Of a DNA stretch of 11,405 nucleotides, positions 5,650 to 11,405 are shown one piece after another. The DNA lies in assembly GCA_016185915.1 (NCBI GenBank), contig JACPMP010000064.1, positions 1 to 11,405 on the forward strand, in the 5' to 3' direction. Under the pieces are notes generated by a model. It saw only the letters and a program-made list of their open reading frames with translations, ran no database searches and had not been told where the DNA came from. The stretch comes from Candidatus Woesearchaeota archaeon. Its GTDB lineage: Archaea; Nanobdellota; Nanobdellia; Woesearchaeales; GW2011-AR4. The position numbers were made by a program, and so were the translations under genes. The first letter of the stretch is position 1. Each line of letters opens with the position of its first letter.

Positions 5650-6195
5650 ATGAAATTGAAATATTTTTTGATGTTGATGATTATTTTTATTATTAGTTGC
5701 GCACAACAAAAAGAACAACAAGCTGAAATCAAAAAAACAAGCGGGGTGGTTGACATGAAATTAACAAGTTCTGCATTTCAAAATAATGGCGCAATACCGT
5801 CAGAATTTACATGCGATGGCGCTGATGTTTCGCCACCATTAGCAATAAGTGATGTGCCTAAAAATGCTAAAAGTCTAGTTTTAATAATGGATGACCCAGA
5901 TGCGCCTGTTGGCACTTGGGACCATTGGGTTGTTTTTGATATTCCGCCTTCAACAAGAGAAATACTAGAAGGGACTGAGCCGGATGGTGTTGCTGGCAGA
6001 AACAGCTGGGGAAAAACTGGTTATGGTGGTCCATGTCCGCCAAGTGGCACTCATAGATATTTCTTCAAGCTTTATGCCCTAGATACAGAGCTTAATCTAC
6101 CACAAGGCACAACAAAAAAAGATTTGGAAAAGGCAATGCAAGGACATATTGTTGCACAAGCACAATTGATGGGGACTTATAAGAGAAGTAGATAA
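5650..6195 (+). CDS. PEBP/YbhB-family protein, predicted lipoprotein
   Basis: A 181-residue member of the phosphatidylethanolamine-binding (Raf kinase inhibitor-like, YbhB) family. Its ligand-binding signature is clear: DDPDAPVGTWDHWVVFDIP and, further on, GYGGPCPPSGTHRYFFKLYALD. From ATG 5650 it opens with a basic start, a hydrophobic run and IISC, a lipobox with the acceptor at C17, followed by a polar Gln/Lys/Glu linker. This suggests a lipid-anchored extracytoplasmic protein. M36 (ATG 5755) begins MKLTSSAF, where cytoplasmic family members normally start, and GGGGTGG stands 6 bases upstream as a plausible ribosome site, so a short cytosolic form is possible. A TTG at 5635 would only add five residues before the signal peptide. 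The physiological ligand of prokaryotic members is not settled. The gene sits 18 bases after pyrF, probably on the same transcript. Confidence 0.9.
   Translation: MKLKYFLMLMIIFIISCAQQKEQQAEIKKTSGVVDMKLTSSAFQNNGAIPSEFTCDGADVSPPLAISDVPKNAKSLVLIMDDPDAPVGTWDHWVVFDIPPSTREILEGTEPDGVAGRNSWGKTGYGGPCPPSGTHRYFFKLYALDTELNLPQGTTKKDLEKAMQGHIVAQAQLMGTYKRSR
5743..5757 (+). promoter_or_regulatory. Possible internal ribosome-binding site and second start of the PEBP gene
   Basis: GGGGTGGTTGAC runs directly into an in-frame ATG at 5755. GGTG is complementary to the conserved archaeal 16S rRNA 3' end and sits at a normal distance from the start. It is one of the few strong Shine-Dalgarno-like sequences I saw before any start codon in the window. 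The peptide from here matches the usual N-terminus of soluble YbhB proteins. Confidence 0.45.
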
Positions 6196-6216
6196 AAAAA
6201 GTTTAAAAATAAGTAA

Positions 6217-6222
6217 TTTTTT
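6217..6222 (+). terminator. U-tract terminator after the PEBP gene
   Basis: A run of six T about 20 bases after the stop codon, inside AATTTTTTATTTAG, without a hairpin. It lies just before the promoter of the next gene and would end the pyrF-PEBP transcript. Confidence 0.35.
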
Positions 6223-6235
6223 ATTTAGCATAATG

Positions 6236-6243
6236 TTTTTATA
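6236..6243 (+). promoter_or_regulatory. TATA box, leaderless promoter of the Sua5-type gene
   Basis: TTTTTATA lies 22-29 bases before the ATG at 6265. At this distance transcription would begin at or next to the start codon, giving a leaderless mRNA. Confidence 0.5.
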
Positions 6244-6264
6244 CCACGATTCATTTCTATTCTT

Positions 6265-6834
6265 ATGCGCATCCTAAATTTTGAAGAATTAAATCTAGAA
6301 AAACAAGCCATTATCAATGAAATATTAAGAGGTGCTGCCTTTATCCACCCAACTGACACAATTTATGGCATTGGATGCAATGCTCAAGACCCAAATGCTG
6401 TTAAAAAAATAAGAAAAATTAAATCAAGAGCTACAAATCCATTTTCTGTAATTGCCCCATCATTAGAGTGGATTTATGAAAATTGTATTATTTCAAAAGA
6501 AGGAGAAAAATGGCTCAATAAATTGCCAGCGCCTTACACATTAATTTTCAAATTAAAAAATAAAGATTGCATTGCAAAAGAAGTTAATCCAAGATTAAAG
6601 ACTTTAGGAGTTAGAATTCCAAACCATTGGGTAAGGAAGCTTGTTGCAGAAGCAGAAGTACCAATTATCACAACATCTGTTAATAGGGCAAATGAAGACT
6701 ACATGACTTCTTTGGAAGATTTGGACTCTGCAATAAAAAGCGGCATTGATTTTATTTTGTATGAAGGAAAAAAAGAAGGTAAGCCAAGCAAGATAATTGA
6801 TTTGACAGAAAATGTGAGAGTTATAGAGAGATAA
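6265..6834 (+). CDS. L-threonylcarbamoyladenylate synthase (Sua5/YrdC/TsaC family)
   Basis: The enzyme makes threonylcarbamoyl-AMP from threonine, bicarbonate and ATP. The KEOPS complex then transfers the group to A37 of ANN-decoding tRNAs (t6A). The 189-residue protein is a single YrdC domain. It shows the N-terminal HPTDTIYGIG strand-loop, the KIKSRATNPFSVIA segment holding the basic nucleotide-binding residues, TLGVRIPNHW, PIITTSVNRANE (where the family usually has an S-A-N motif) and KPSKIIDLT near the end. There is no C-terminal Sua5 domain, so it is the short YrdC/TsaC type. ATG 6265 is supported by the family N-terminus and a TATA box 22-29 bases upstream. No KEOPS gene lies in the window. 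Its stop is 9 bases from the stop of the convergent SemiSWEET gene. Confidence 0.92.
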   Translation: MRILNFEELNLEKQAIINEILRGAAFIHPTDTIYGIGCNAQDPNAVKKIRKIKSRATNPFSVIAPSLEWIYENCIISKEGEKWLNKLPAPYTLIFKLKNKDCIAKEVNPRLKTLGVRIPNHWVRKLVAEAEVPIITTSVNRANEDYMTSLEDLDSAIKSGIDFILYEGKKEGKPSKIIDLTENVRVIER

Positions 6835-6843
6835 AGTTTTAGT

Positions 6844-7098
6844 TTATTTATACTTAATCTTAAGCACAAATAGAATTAAAGCCATTGAAAATTCAATTGA
6901 TGCAAATATTGCTAATGGTAAGATTTTGTTGGCTACAGCATAGACTATCCAAAGAATTAAACCAGTCATAAGTGTCAATGTCCATAGTATAGAAATGTCT
7001 TTAGTTGATTTTGTTCGCCAAGTTTTTATTAATTGAGGAGATAATGCTATTGCAACTAAAAATCCTGCTAGATAACCAACAAATTCTAAATTGGCCAT
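6844..7098 (-). CDS. SemiSWEET-type sugar transporter (PQ-loop protein)
   Basis: An 84-residue membrane protein with three predicted spans at about residues 5-23, 37-55 and 59-80, the size and layout of a SemiSWEET half-transporter. Such proteins form homodimers that let sugars cross the membrane down their gradient. The family's PQ motif is clear in LSPQLIKTW at the end of the first span, followed by the typical R-T-K-S-T-K-D-I-S loop. Trp and Asn residues in the second and third segments fit the sugar-facing pore. The actual substrate cannot be read from the sequence. The gene is transcribed alone, convergent with the Sua5-type gene and divergent from the phosphoesterase gene, with a TATA box about 25 bases before its ATG. 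Confidence 0.9.
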   Translation of the reverse strand: MANLEFVGYLAGFLVAIALSPQLIKTWRTKSTKDISILWTLTLMTGLILWIVYAVANKILPLAIFASIEFSMALILFVLKIKYK

Positions 7099-7120
7099 TT
7101 ATTTTAGATAATATATCATG

Positions 7121-7128
7121 TTTAAATA
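7121..7128 (-). promoter_or_regulatory. TATA box, leaderless promoter of the SemiSWEET gene
   Basis: On the minus strand TTATTTAAA ends about 23 bases before the ATG at 7098, the distance expected for leaderless transcription. The divergent phosphoesterase promoter is some 40 bases away on the other strand. Confidence 0.45.
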
Positions 7129-7162
7129 ATTTTAGATATTACCAAGTTAATTTATAGATAAT

Positions 7163-7171
7163 TTTTTAAAA
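7163..7171 (+). promoter_or_regulatory. TATA box, leaderless promoter of the metallophosphoesterase gene
   Basis: TTTTTAAAA lies 24-32 bases before the ATG at 7195, as expected for an archaeal TATA box of a leaderless mRNA. Confidence 0.45.
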
Positions 7172-7194
7172 CAATATAACTTTTACTGTGAAAT

Positions 7195-7821
7195 ATGGAA
7201 AAACACGAAAAATCAAAACTCAAAATCCTTGCAGCAGGTGACATACATGGAGATACTTCTCAAGCCAAAAAGTTAGCAGAGCAGGCAGAAAAGGAAAACA
7301 TTGACTTAGTTGTTTTATGCGGCGATTTAACATATGCAGAGACATCAACTGAGGGCATTATAGGCCCTTTTGCCAAGAAGCATAAAAAGGTAATTCTGAT
7401 TCCAGGCAATCATGAAACTGTTGCAACTGCTGATTTTTTAGCTGAATTGTATGGAGCAACAAACCTTCATGGCTATTCTATAAAATATAAAGACGTTGGC
7501 TTGTTTGGATGCGGAGGAGCAAATATTGGTTTGTTTCAGCTTGGAGAAGACGAGATTTTTGAATTAATAAAAAAGGGCTATGAAAGAATTAAGGATGCAA
7601 AGAAGAAGATTTTAGTCACTCATGTTCATCCTTCTGGCTCTTTAATGGAGAAATTTTCAAATATATTTCCAGGAAGTGAAGGCGTTAAGAAGGCAATTGA
7701 TGTATTCAAGCCGGATATTCTGCTCTGCAGCCATGTCCACGAAGCTGAAGGCATAGAAGAGGTAATTGGCAAGACAAAGGTTATCAATGTTGGAAAGAAG
7801 GGGAAAGTAATTGAGGTTTAA
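7195..7821 (+). CDS. Calcineurin-like metallophosphoesterase
   Basis: A 208-residue protein consisting of one binuclear metallophosphoesterase domain. All five family blocks are present: D16-x-H18 in AAGDIHGD, D44 in CGDLTY, N72-H73 in IPGNHE, H143 in LVTHVHP and H180-V-H182 in CSHVHEAEG. These ligate two divalent metals and position water for phosphoester hydrolysis. The compact form without extra domains resembles small archaeal and YfcE-like phosphodiesterases. The substrate cannot be assigned. There is no signal peptide, so it should act in the cytoplasm. The start is supported by a TATA box 24-32 bases upstream and by the position of the first motif. The gene stands alone, and a T-tract follows its stop. 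Confidence 0.92.
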   Translation: MEKHEKSKLKILAAGDIHGDTSQAKKLAEQAEKENIDLVVLCGDLTYAETSTEGIIGPFAKKHKKVILIPGNHETVATADFLAELYGATNLHGYSIKYKDVGLFGCGGANIGLFQLGEDEIFELIKKGYERIKDAKKKILVTHVHPSGSLMEKFSNIFPGSEGVKKAIDVFKPDILLCSHVHEAEGIEEVIGKTKVINVGKKGKVIEV

Positions 7822-7839
7822 GGGAAGTAAAAATGATTA

Positions 7840-7878
7840 TTTTTTAAAAAATTTTAATGGCAAGAAGTATAATGCGTT
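7840..7878 (+). promoter_or_regulatory. Orphan box A/box B-like promoter, overlapping a U-tract
   Basis: A T6-A6-T4 block is followed by AATGGC and then TATAATGCGTT at 7868-7878. It closely matches the pyrF promoter in sequence and spacing, yet no coding region follows on this strand: the next gene is convergent and ends at 8060. The T6 run (7840-7845) could instead or additionally end the phosphoesterase transcript. If active as a promoter it would make a short RNA or an antisense transcript into the minus-strand genes. Confidence 0.4.
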
Positions 7879-7976
7879 AAGAAAGAAACAAAAATCCCAA
7901 TAACAACATTCAAAGTGAAATTAAAATTGACATAGCTAAAATTAATGGAATAAACCAGTAACGATTTAACATTAAT

Positions 7977-7993
7977 AAAAAATTATTAAAAAA
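7977..7993 (-). terminator. U-tract terminator for the minus-strand genes
   Basis: Read on the minus strand, two runs of six T separated by five bases lie about 70-80 bases after the stop of the small acidic protein gene. No GC hairpin accompanies them. This fits U-tract termination of the minus-strand transcript. Confidence 0.4.
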
Positions 7994-8059
7994 TAAATCA
8001 AAGTAATCTTCTACTATAATCCCAAAACTTTTCACAACTGCATAAGAATTCCCATACTC

Positions 8060-8434
8060 TCAATAAAACTCTATACTATACTTCTTCCCCTTTGGCTTAA
8101 CTTCTAAATCTTCGCCTTCTTCTTTATTTTTAATGTCAGCTTCGTCCATCTTTTTTAATTCTTCTTCACTAAAAAGCTCAGCAAACAAGTCTTCTGTTGA
8201 TTCGGTTGATTCTGTTGCTTCCTCTGTTTCTGGAGAAGTTGATGTGTCTTGAGAAGGACTTGTGTCTCCAAAAATATTAGCAAATGGGCTTCCAGTAGTT
8301 TCGGTACTGCCTGATTCAGAAATCGGCTGATTTGTAAATATTTCTTGCGAATCGCCTACAAGATTTTGCAGCATCTTGATTACTTTCTTAATCTCATCAT
8401 GAGAATCTTCCTTTGTGTCGATGCTGATTTTCAT
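8060..8434 (-). CDS. Small acidic protein of unknown function with a disordered Ser/Thr/Glu linker
   Basis: A 124-residue protein in three parts. Residues 1-30 (MKISIDTKEDS, then an amphipathic helix DEIKKVIKMLQNLVG) look folded. Residues about 35-85 are rich in Ser, Thr, Glu and Pro and probably unstructured. The C-terminal part holds an acidic helix (FSEEELKKMDEAD), a Lys/Glu stretch and the ending KKYSIEFY, which may add a beta strand. I do not recognise a characterised family, although the N-terminal pattern looks like a conserved archaeal hypothetical module. There are no signal peptide, membrane span or cysteines. It starts 23 bases after the stop of the large surface protein gene, so the two are probably co-transcribed. 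A cytoplasmic adaptor role would be a guess. Confidence 0.8.
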   Translation of the reverse strand: MKISIDTKEDSHDEIKKVIKMLQNLVGDSQEIFTNQPISESGSTETTGSPFANIFGDTSPSQDTSTSPETEEATESTESTEDLFAELFSEEELKKMDEADIKNKEEGEDLEVKPKGKKYSIEFY

Positions 8435-8457
8435 AAAACTTACATTAAATATTAAGC

Positions 8458-10119
8458 TTAAAAATCTTTTGGTTTATTTAAGATGCCTGAAATATCTTTT
8501 GTAATCATCTCCTCTAATTCTTTCTTCTTTTTTCTTTTTTTTCTCACTCTGTAAATAATAAAGAATACAATTAAAAATGTTGCAAAAGCCACGCCACCGA
8601 ACAATAATAGCTCTTTATTGGAGAGTCTTTGCTTTGGCTTTTCTATTTTTGTTTCAACTAATTGGCTAGTTTTATTGCTCAAGTTGGATTCTAATGGAAC
8701 TCCATCCGTCTTTGTTTCTTGAGGATTTTGAACATCTGTTTTAGTGGTTGTTGAAGTATTCCAAATAGTTGTATTTGCCTGTTTTAATTTAAGCTCTAAA
8801 GACTTATTCAATGATTTGATAACTCCATAAAAATTGTATTCAATGCTAAGGTTAATGCTGATAGTTTTGTTTCCCGTTTCAAAGTCTATCTCCTTTGGTG
8901 CAATTAGTGTATTGCTTATTATAGGATAAGTCTCATTTGGCATAAGATTACCAAGTTTTTGTTCTATTAAATCATTGTAACTGGAGTTTAGTCTCGCTTT
9001 AATGTCGGTCAGCGCATGAACTCTGCTCGGATTTTTTAGTTTTGCAATAACAATAAATTTTTGTCCTGTTGTCACTTCGGCATATTCTAAACTAAGGTTT
9101 ACTAACGGTTTTGGCTCTAGCGGATTAATAAAAGTATCATTTTCTATTATATTTCTGATGTCTTTTATTGTATAATCAAATTTCTGTTTTATTGGATTCG
9201 TGCTTTCAGAGGATGCCTCAAGATAAAATGAATAATTTTTTATTGAACCTGGCTCGAACACAGGTCTAAGTTTTAAAACATTAAACTCTTTGTTAAACTC
9301 AGTTGAATATTTAAGAATAGCAATATTGGACGGTACCTCAATAGTTATGGAAGCTTCTATTTTCTCATCTTTGTTGATGTTCTGCAGGGATAGATTAATG
9401 TAAAATGGCTGTTTTACTTCAATATCTTTGTCAATAAGCTGGCTTACTTTTAATTGCTTTGGAAGCACTGTTATTGCAACAGAATCTGTTTTCTTTTTTT
9501 CAGTTTCATAAGAGTTGAAGTAGCTTAAATTTCCTGTTAATGTATATGCACCTTCTTTTTCTGCAACAATCATTGCTGTGCATATTTTGTCGTACTTGCT
9601 TTGAAGCGAGCCCTGCCATGTCATCTGATTGTCTTCTAATCTACATCCTTTAACTTCTTTTATTGAAAATGGTGCTAAGTCTTCATTGTATGATATGCCA
9701 GTAATGTCGAAGTCAGTAGGGTTTGTTATTGTTACCGTGAATTCAGCAGATTCGCCTTGCAGCAATGAATTAGAAGTTGTTTTGCTGCTTGTTGATAAGC
9801 TGCCTGTAAGCTTGTACACAATTGCATCAACGCTGTAATAATACACGTAAGTAGTTATATTCTTGTAGGAAAAATTAGCGCTGTTTATGCAGACTTTAAA
9901 CACATTATTTGATTTGCACTTGCCATTCTCAATAATTAAAGCTGCTACTGGGTTTTGTACGAACACTTTATTACTTTGCCCATCATATGTAAATCTGAAA
10001 ATGTTCCCATCTATTACTGCATCAGTACCTGTAATAACCTTGCCTGAGAAAATTTGAGTTTCTGCAAGAGCTATTGGTAGCAAAAGTATCAACATATAGA
10101 GTAAAATTGCCAATTTCAT
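8458..10119 (-). CDS. Secreted/membrane-anchored protein with Ig-like repeats, function unknown
   Basis: A 553-residue surface protein. ATG 10119 begins a classical signal peptide (MKLAILLYMLILLLPIALA, cleavage likely after Ala), and a TATA box stands 24-33 bases upstream, so I prefer it to an in-frame ATG at 10167 that would add 16 residues. The ectodomain is beta-strand-rich, with stretches such as VTITNPTDFDITGISY and VIAKLKNPSRVHALTDI that resemble CARDB/DUF11-like Ig folds, and it has many N-x-S/T sites. A Ser/Thr/Asn-rich stalk precedes a membrane span at residues 504-523, and a very basic tail (RVRKKRKKKK) follows. The predicted topology is N-out, C-in. An S-layer-associated or adhesion role is possible but not shown. 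The small acidic protein gene follows after 23 bases. Confidence 0.88.
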   Translation of the reverse strand: MKLAILLYMLILLLPIALAETQIFSGKVITGTDAVIDGNIFRFTYDGQSNKVFVQNPVAALIIENGKCKSNNVFKVCINSANFSYKNITTYVYYYSVDAIVYKLTGSLSTSSKTTSNSLLQGESAEFTVTITNPTDFDITGISYNEDLAPFSIKEVKGCRLEDNQMTWQGSLQSKYDKICTAMIVAEKEGAYTLTGNLSYFNSYETEKKKTDSVAITVLPKQLKVSQLIDKDIEVKQPFYINLSLQNINKDEKIEASITIEVPSNIAILKYSTEFNKEFNVLKLRPVFEPGSIKNYSFYLEASSESTNPIKQKFDYTIKDIRNIIENDTFINPLEPKPLVNLSLEYAEVTTGQKFIVIAKLKNPSRVHALTDIKARLNSSYNDLIEQKLGNLMPNETYPIISNTLIAPKEIDFETGNKTISINLSIEYNFYGVIKSLNKSLELKLKQANTTIWNTSTTTKTDVQNPQETKTDGVPLESNLSNKTSQLVETKIEKPKQRLSNKELLLFGGVAFATFLIVFFIIYRVRKKRKKKKELEEMITKDISGILNKPKDF

Positions 10120-10142
10120 AATAAATAAGATATTGGAAGGAT

Positions 10143-10153
10143 TATATTTAAAT
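10143..10153 (-). promoter_or_regulatory. TATA box, leaderless promoter of the surface protein gene
   Basis: On the minus strand TTTAAATATAA stands 24-34 bases before the ATG at 10119. It supports that start codon, because an mRNA beginning there could not include the alternative ATG at 10167. Confidence 0.5.
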
Positions 10154-10180
10154 TTAGTGATTAGCATCTCTCATATCGTC

Positions 10181-10963
10181 TTATTCAAATACTTTCTGCC
10201 AGTTCATATAGATATTATTCACGACTTCGTTTATATCCATCTGCTTTAGCTCTGCAATTTTATTATAACTTTCAATTACAAAGGAAGGTTCATTCCATTG
10301 CTCTTTAAAAGGGCTTAAATATGGGCTGTCTGTTTCGCAGAACAATTGAGTTAGAGGTACATTTTTAACAATATCCTGAAACTGCTGACTTCTAACCACT
10401 ATTGTCGGAACTGTCAGAAACCATCCATTATCCGCAATCCTTTTAACCAAAGATTTTTTGCCGGAAAAACAATGCATTACTATCTTCTTTAAGCTGGAAC
10501 TTTCAAGAATTTCAATGCATTTTTGCTCAGCTTTTCTGGAGTGCACAACAATAGGTTTTTTCAATTCTTCAGCAAGCTTAATCATCTTTTCAAAATCTTC
10601 AATTTGCTGCTTATCTTCTCCATTAACAAAATCAAGACCAACCTCGCTGATTGCAACTATATTGTTTTTGTTTTTTCTAATAAAATTGATTTCGTCATCT
10701 ATATCAAAATCAATGTTTTTTAATGGATAGTCTCCACTTTCTATCTCTTTTTTTAAAGCATTTCTTGGATAAAGCCCCATTGCACATTTAACAATATCAA
10801 ATCTTTTAGAAAGCTCGAGGCATATTCTATTAGTTTCAGGGTTTATGCCATTGGTTATGATGTGTTTTACCCCAATATTTTTTGCTTTTCTAACTATTTC
10901 ATCAATTTTATTAATCAAAAGAGGATGGTCCAAATGGGCATGCACATCAATTAATAAGTTCAT
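10181..10963 (-). CDS. tatD: TatD-family metal-dependent hydrolase (putative DNase)
   Basis: A 260-residue TIM-barrel hydrolase of the amidohydrolase superfamily. The metal ligands are all visible: H8-A-H10 in IDVHAHLDHP, E107 in ISEVGLDF, H141 in IVVHSRKAE, H164 in MHCFSG and D212 in CETDSPYLSP. TatD proteins are Mg-dependent 3'-5' nucleases in characterised cases. The archaeal role is less clear and may be DNA repair or nucleic acid turnover. In the GIHP motif of bacterial TatD the His is replaced here by Tyr (MGLYP). A TATA box lies 24-33 bases before the ATG. The surface protein gene downstream has its own promoter in the 61-base gap, so the two need not be one operon. Confidence 0.93.
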   Translation of the reverse strand: MNLLIDVHAHLDHPLLINKIDEIVRKAKNIGVKHIITNGINPETNRICLELSKRFDIVKCAMGLYPRNALKKEIESGDYPLKNIDFDIDDEINFIRKNKNNIVAISEVGLDFVNGEDKQQIEDFEKMIKLAEELKKPIVVHSRKAEQKCIEILESSSLKKIVMHCFSGKKSLVKRIADNGWFLTVPTIVVRSQQFQDIVKNVPLTQLFCETDSPYLSPFKEQWNEPSFVIESYNKIAELKQMDINEVVNNIYMNWQKVFE

Positions 10964-10986
10964 TTTCAGCTCTTAATTTTGGGAAG

Positions 10987-10996
10987 ATTTAAATAA
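10987..10996 (-). promoter_or_regulatory. TATA box, leaderless promoter of tatD
   Basis: TTATTTAAAT on the minus strand lies 24-33 bases before the tatD ATG at 10963, the usual leaderless distance. The rest of the 247-base gap between tatD and the deoxyhypusine synthase gene holds no coding frame that I can support. Confidence 0.5.
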
Positions 10997-11086
10997 TTAT
11001 TGTGTTTACTGAGTGCTATGGATACTGTTAGAAATAAAGGAGTATAGATATTGAATTCTTTTATAGGGTTTTTATAATTTGATAAA

Positions 11087-11121
11087 TTATTTTTATTGTT
11101 TTTTGAATATATTAATGCGTT
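11087..11121 (+). promoter_or_regulatory. Box A/box B-like promoter for deoxyhypusine synthase
   Basis: AATTATTTTTATTG is followed by TATTAATGCGTT at 11110-11121, which shares TAATGCGYT with the pyrF and orphan sites. The transcription start would fall near 11117. The leader to the ATG at 11211 is then about 90 bases, and 11140-11210 contains a single G. Confidence 0.4.
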
Positions 11122-11210
11122 ATGTTAGATATAAAAGATAATCAACAACATTAATTTCACGTCAATTAAAAACATTAAATAAAATCAATAACAAAATAAA
11201 AAATCAAAAA

Positions 11211-11405
11211 ATGAAACCAGTTGCCCATATAAAATTAAAAAAAGCAATGAATGTCAATGGACTAGTAGAACAAATGAATTTGATAGGTGTTTTAGGTGCT
11301 GGCAGACTTGGAAAAGCAGTTAACATTTGTGAGGCAATGATTACAGACAAAGACTGCAAGGTTTTTCTTGGTTTAGCAGGTCCTTTGGTTCCTGGTGGAA
11401 TGAGG
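11211..11405 (+). CDS. dys: Deoxyhypusine synthase, 3' partial
   Basis: The first 65 codons of the NAD-dependent enzyme that transfers the butylamine group of spermidine to a lysine of translation factor aIF5A, making deoxyhypusine. The visible part shows GVLGAGRLGKAVNICEAM, matching the family's first glycine-rich dinucleotide segment, and then VFLGLAGPLVPGGMR, a hallmark of the family. The catalytic lysine lies far downstream, outside the window. The gene is typical of archaea and eukaryotes and helps place the source. The start follows a G-poor leader of about 90 bases and has no Shine-Dalgarno sequence. The assignment is good, but activity cannot be judged from the fragment. Confidence 0.9.
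   Translation, partial: MKPVAHIKLKKAMNVNGLVEQMNLIGVLGAGRLGKAVNICEAMITDKDCKVFLGLAGPLVPGGMR

Noticed and set aside
7838..7856. T6-A6-T4 block as a hairpin terminator
   Set aside because: It contains only A and T and would make a weak stem; a plain U-tract or TATA-like role explains it better.
10120..10167. Longer start for the surface protein at ATG 10167
   Set aside because: It would bury the signal peptide behind 16 residues and would lie upstream of the TATA box that fits ATG 10119.

Overview
The window looks like a piece of an AT-rich archaeal chromosome, probably a small-genome lineage of the DPANN type (Woesearchaeota/Pacearchaeota-like). This is inferred from the deoxyhypusine synthase start at the right edge, an archaemetzincin-like zinc protease, TATA boxes placed about 23-33 nt upstream of start codons (leaderless transcription), U-tract terminators without hairpins, and very tight gene packing. 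No mobile element, CRISPR array, tRNA or rRNA was found, and no gene-free stretch exceeds 300 bases.

Left third (1-5631): a pyrimidine nucleotide biosynthesis cluster on the + strand. In order it holds pyrD (5' end cut off by the window), an archaemetzincin-like protease, pyrK, a small membrane protein, pyrC, pyrE and pyrF. Together PyrC, PyrD/PyrK, PyrE and PyrF carry carbamoyl-aspartate through dihydroorotate, orotate and OMP to UMP. The earlier steps (carAB, pyrB/pyrI) are not in the window. pyrD to pyrE are nearly gap-free or overlapping, while pyrF has its own promoter and a long leader. The break in the packing is at the protease/pyrK junction. There, about 155 bases (1465-1619) form three back-to-back, nearly perfect nested inverted repeats, which I consider the most unusual structure in the window.

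Middle (5632-7821): pyrF is followed closely by a PEBP/YbhB-family lipoprotein gene that has a second plausible start. Next come a Sua5/YrdC-type threonylcarbamoyl-AMP synthase, a convergent SemiSWEET sugar transporter and a divergent metallophosphoesterase.

Right third (7822-11405): a 238-base intergenic region carries an orphan promoter-like sequence. Three minus-strand genes follow: TatD-type hydrolase, a large secreted/membrane-anchored protein, and a small acidic protein of unknown function. The window ends in the first 65 codons of deoxyhypusine synthase on the + strand.

Two promoter styles are visible. Most genes have a TATA box about 25 nt before the ATG (leaderless). pyrF, deoxyhypusine synthase and the orphan site instead share an A/T-rich box followed by TAATGCGYT, resembling archaeal box A/box B, and the two genes then have about 90-100 nt of G-poor leader.
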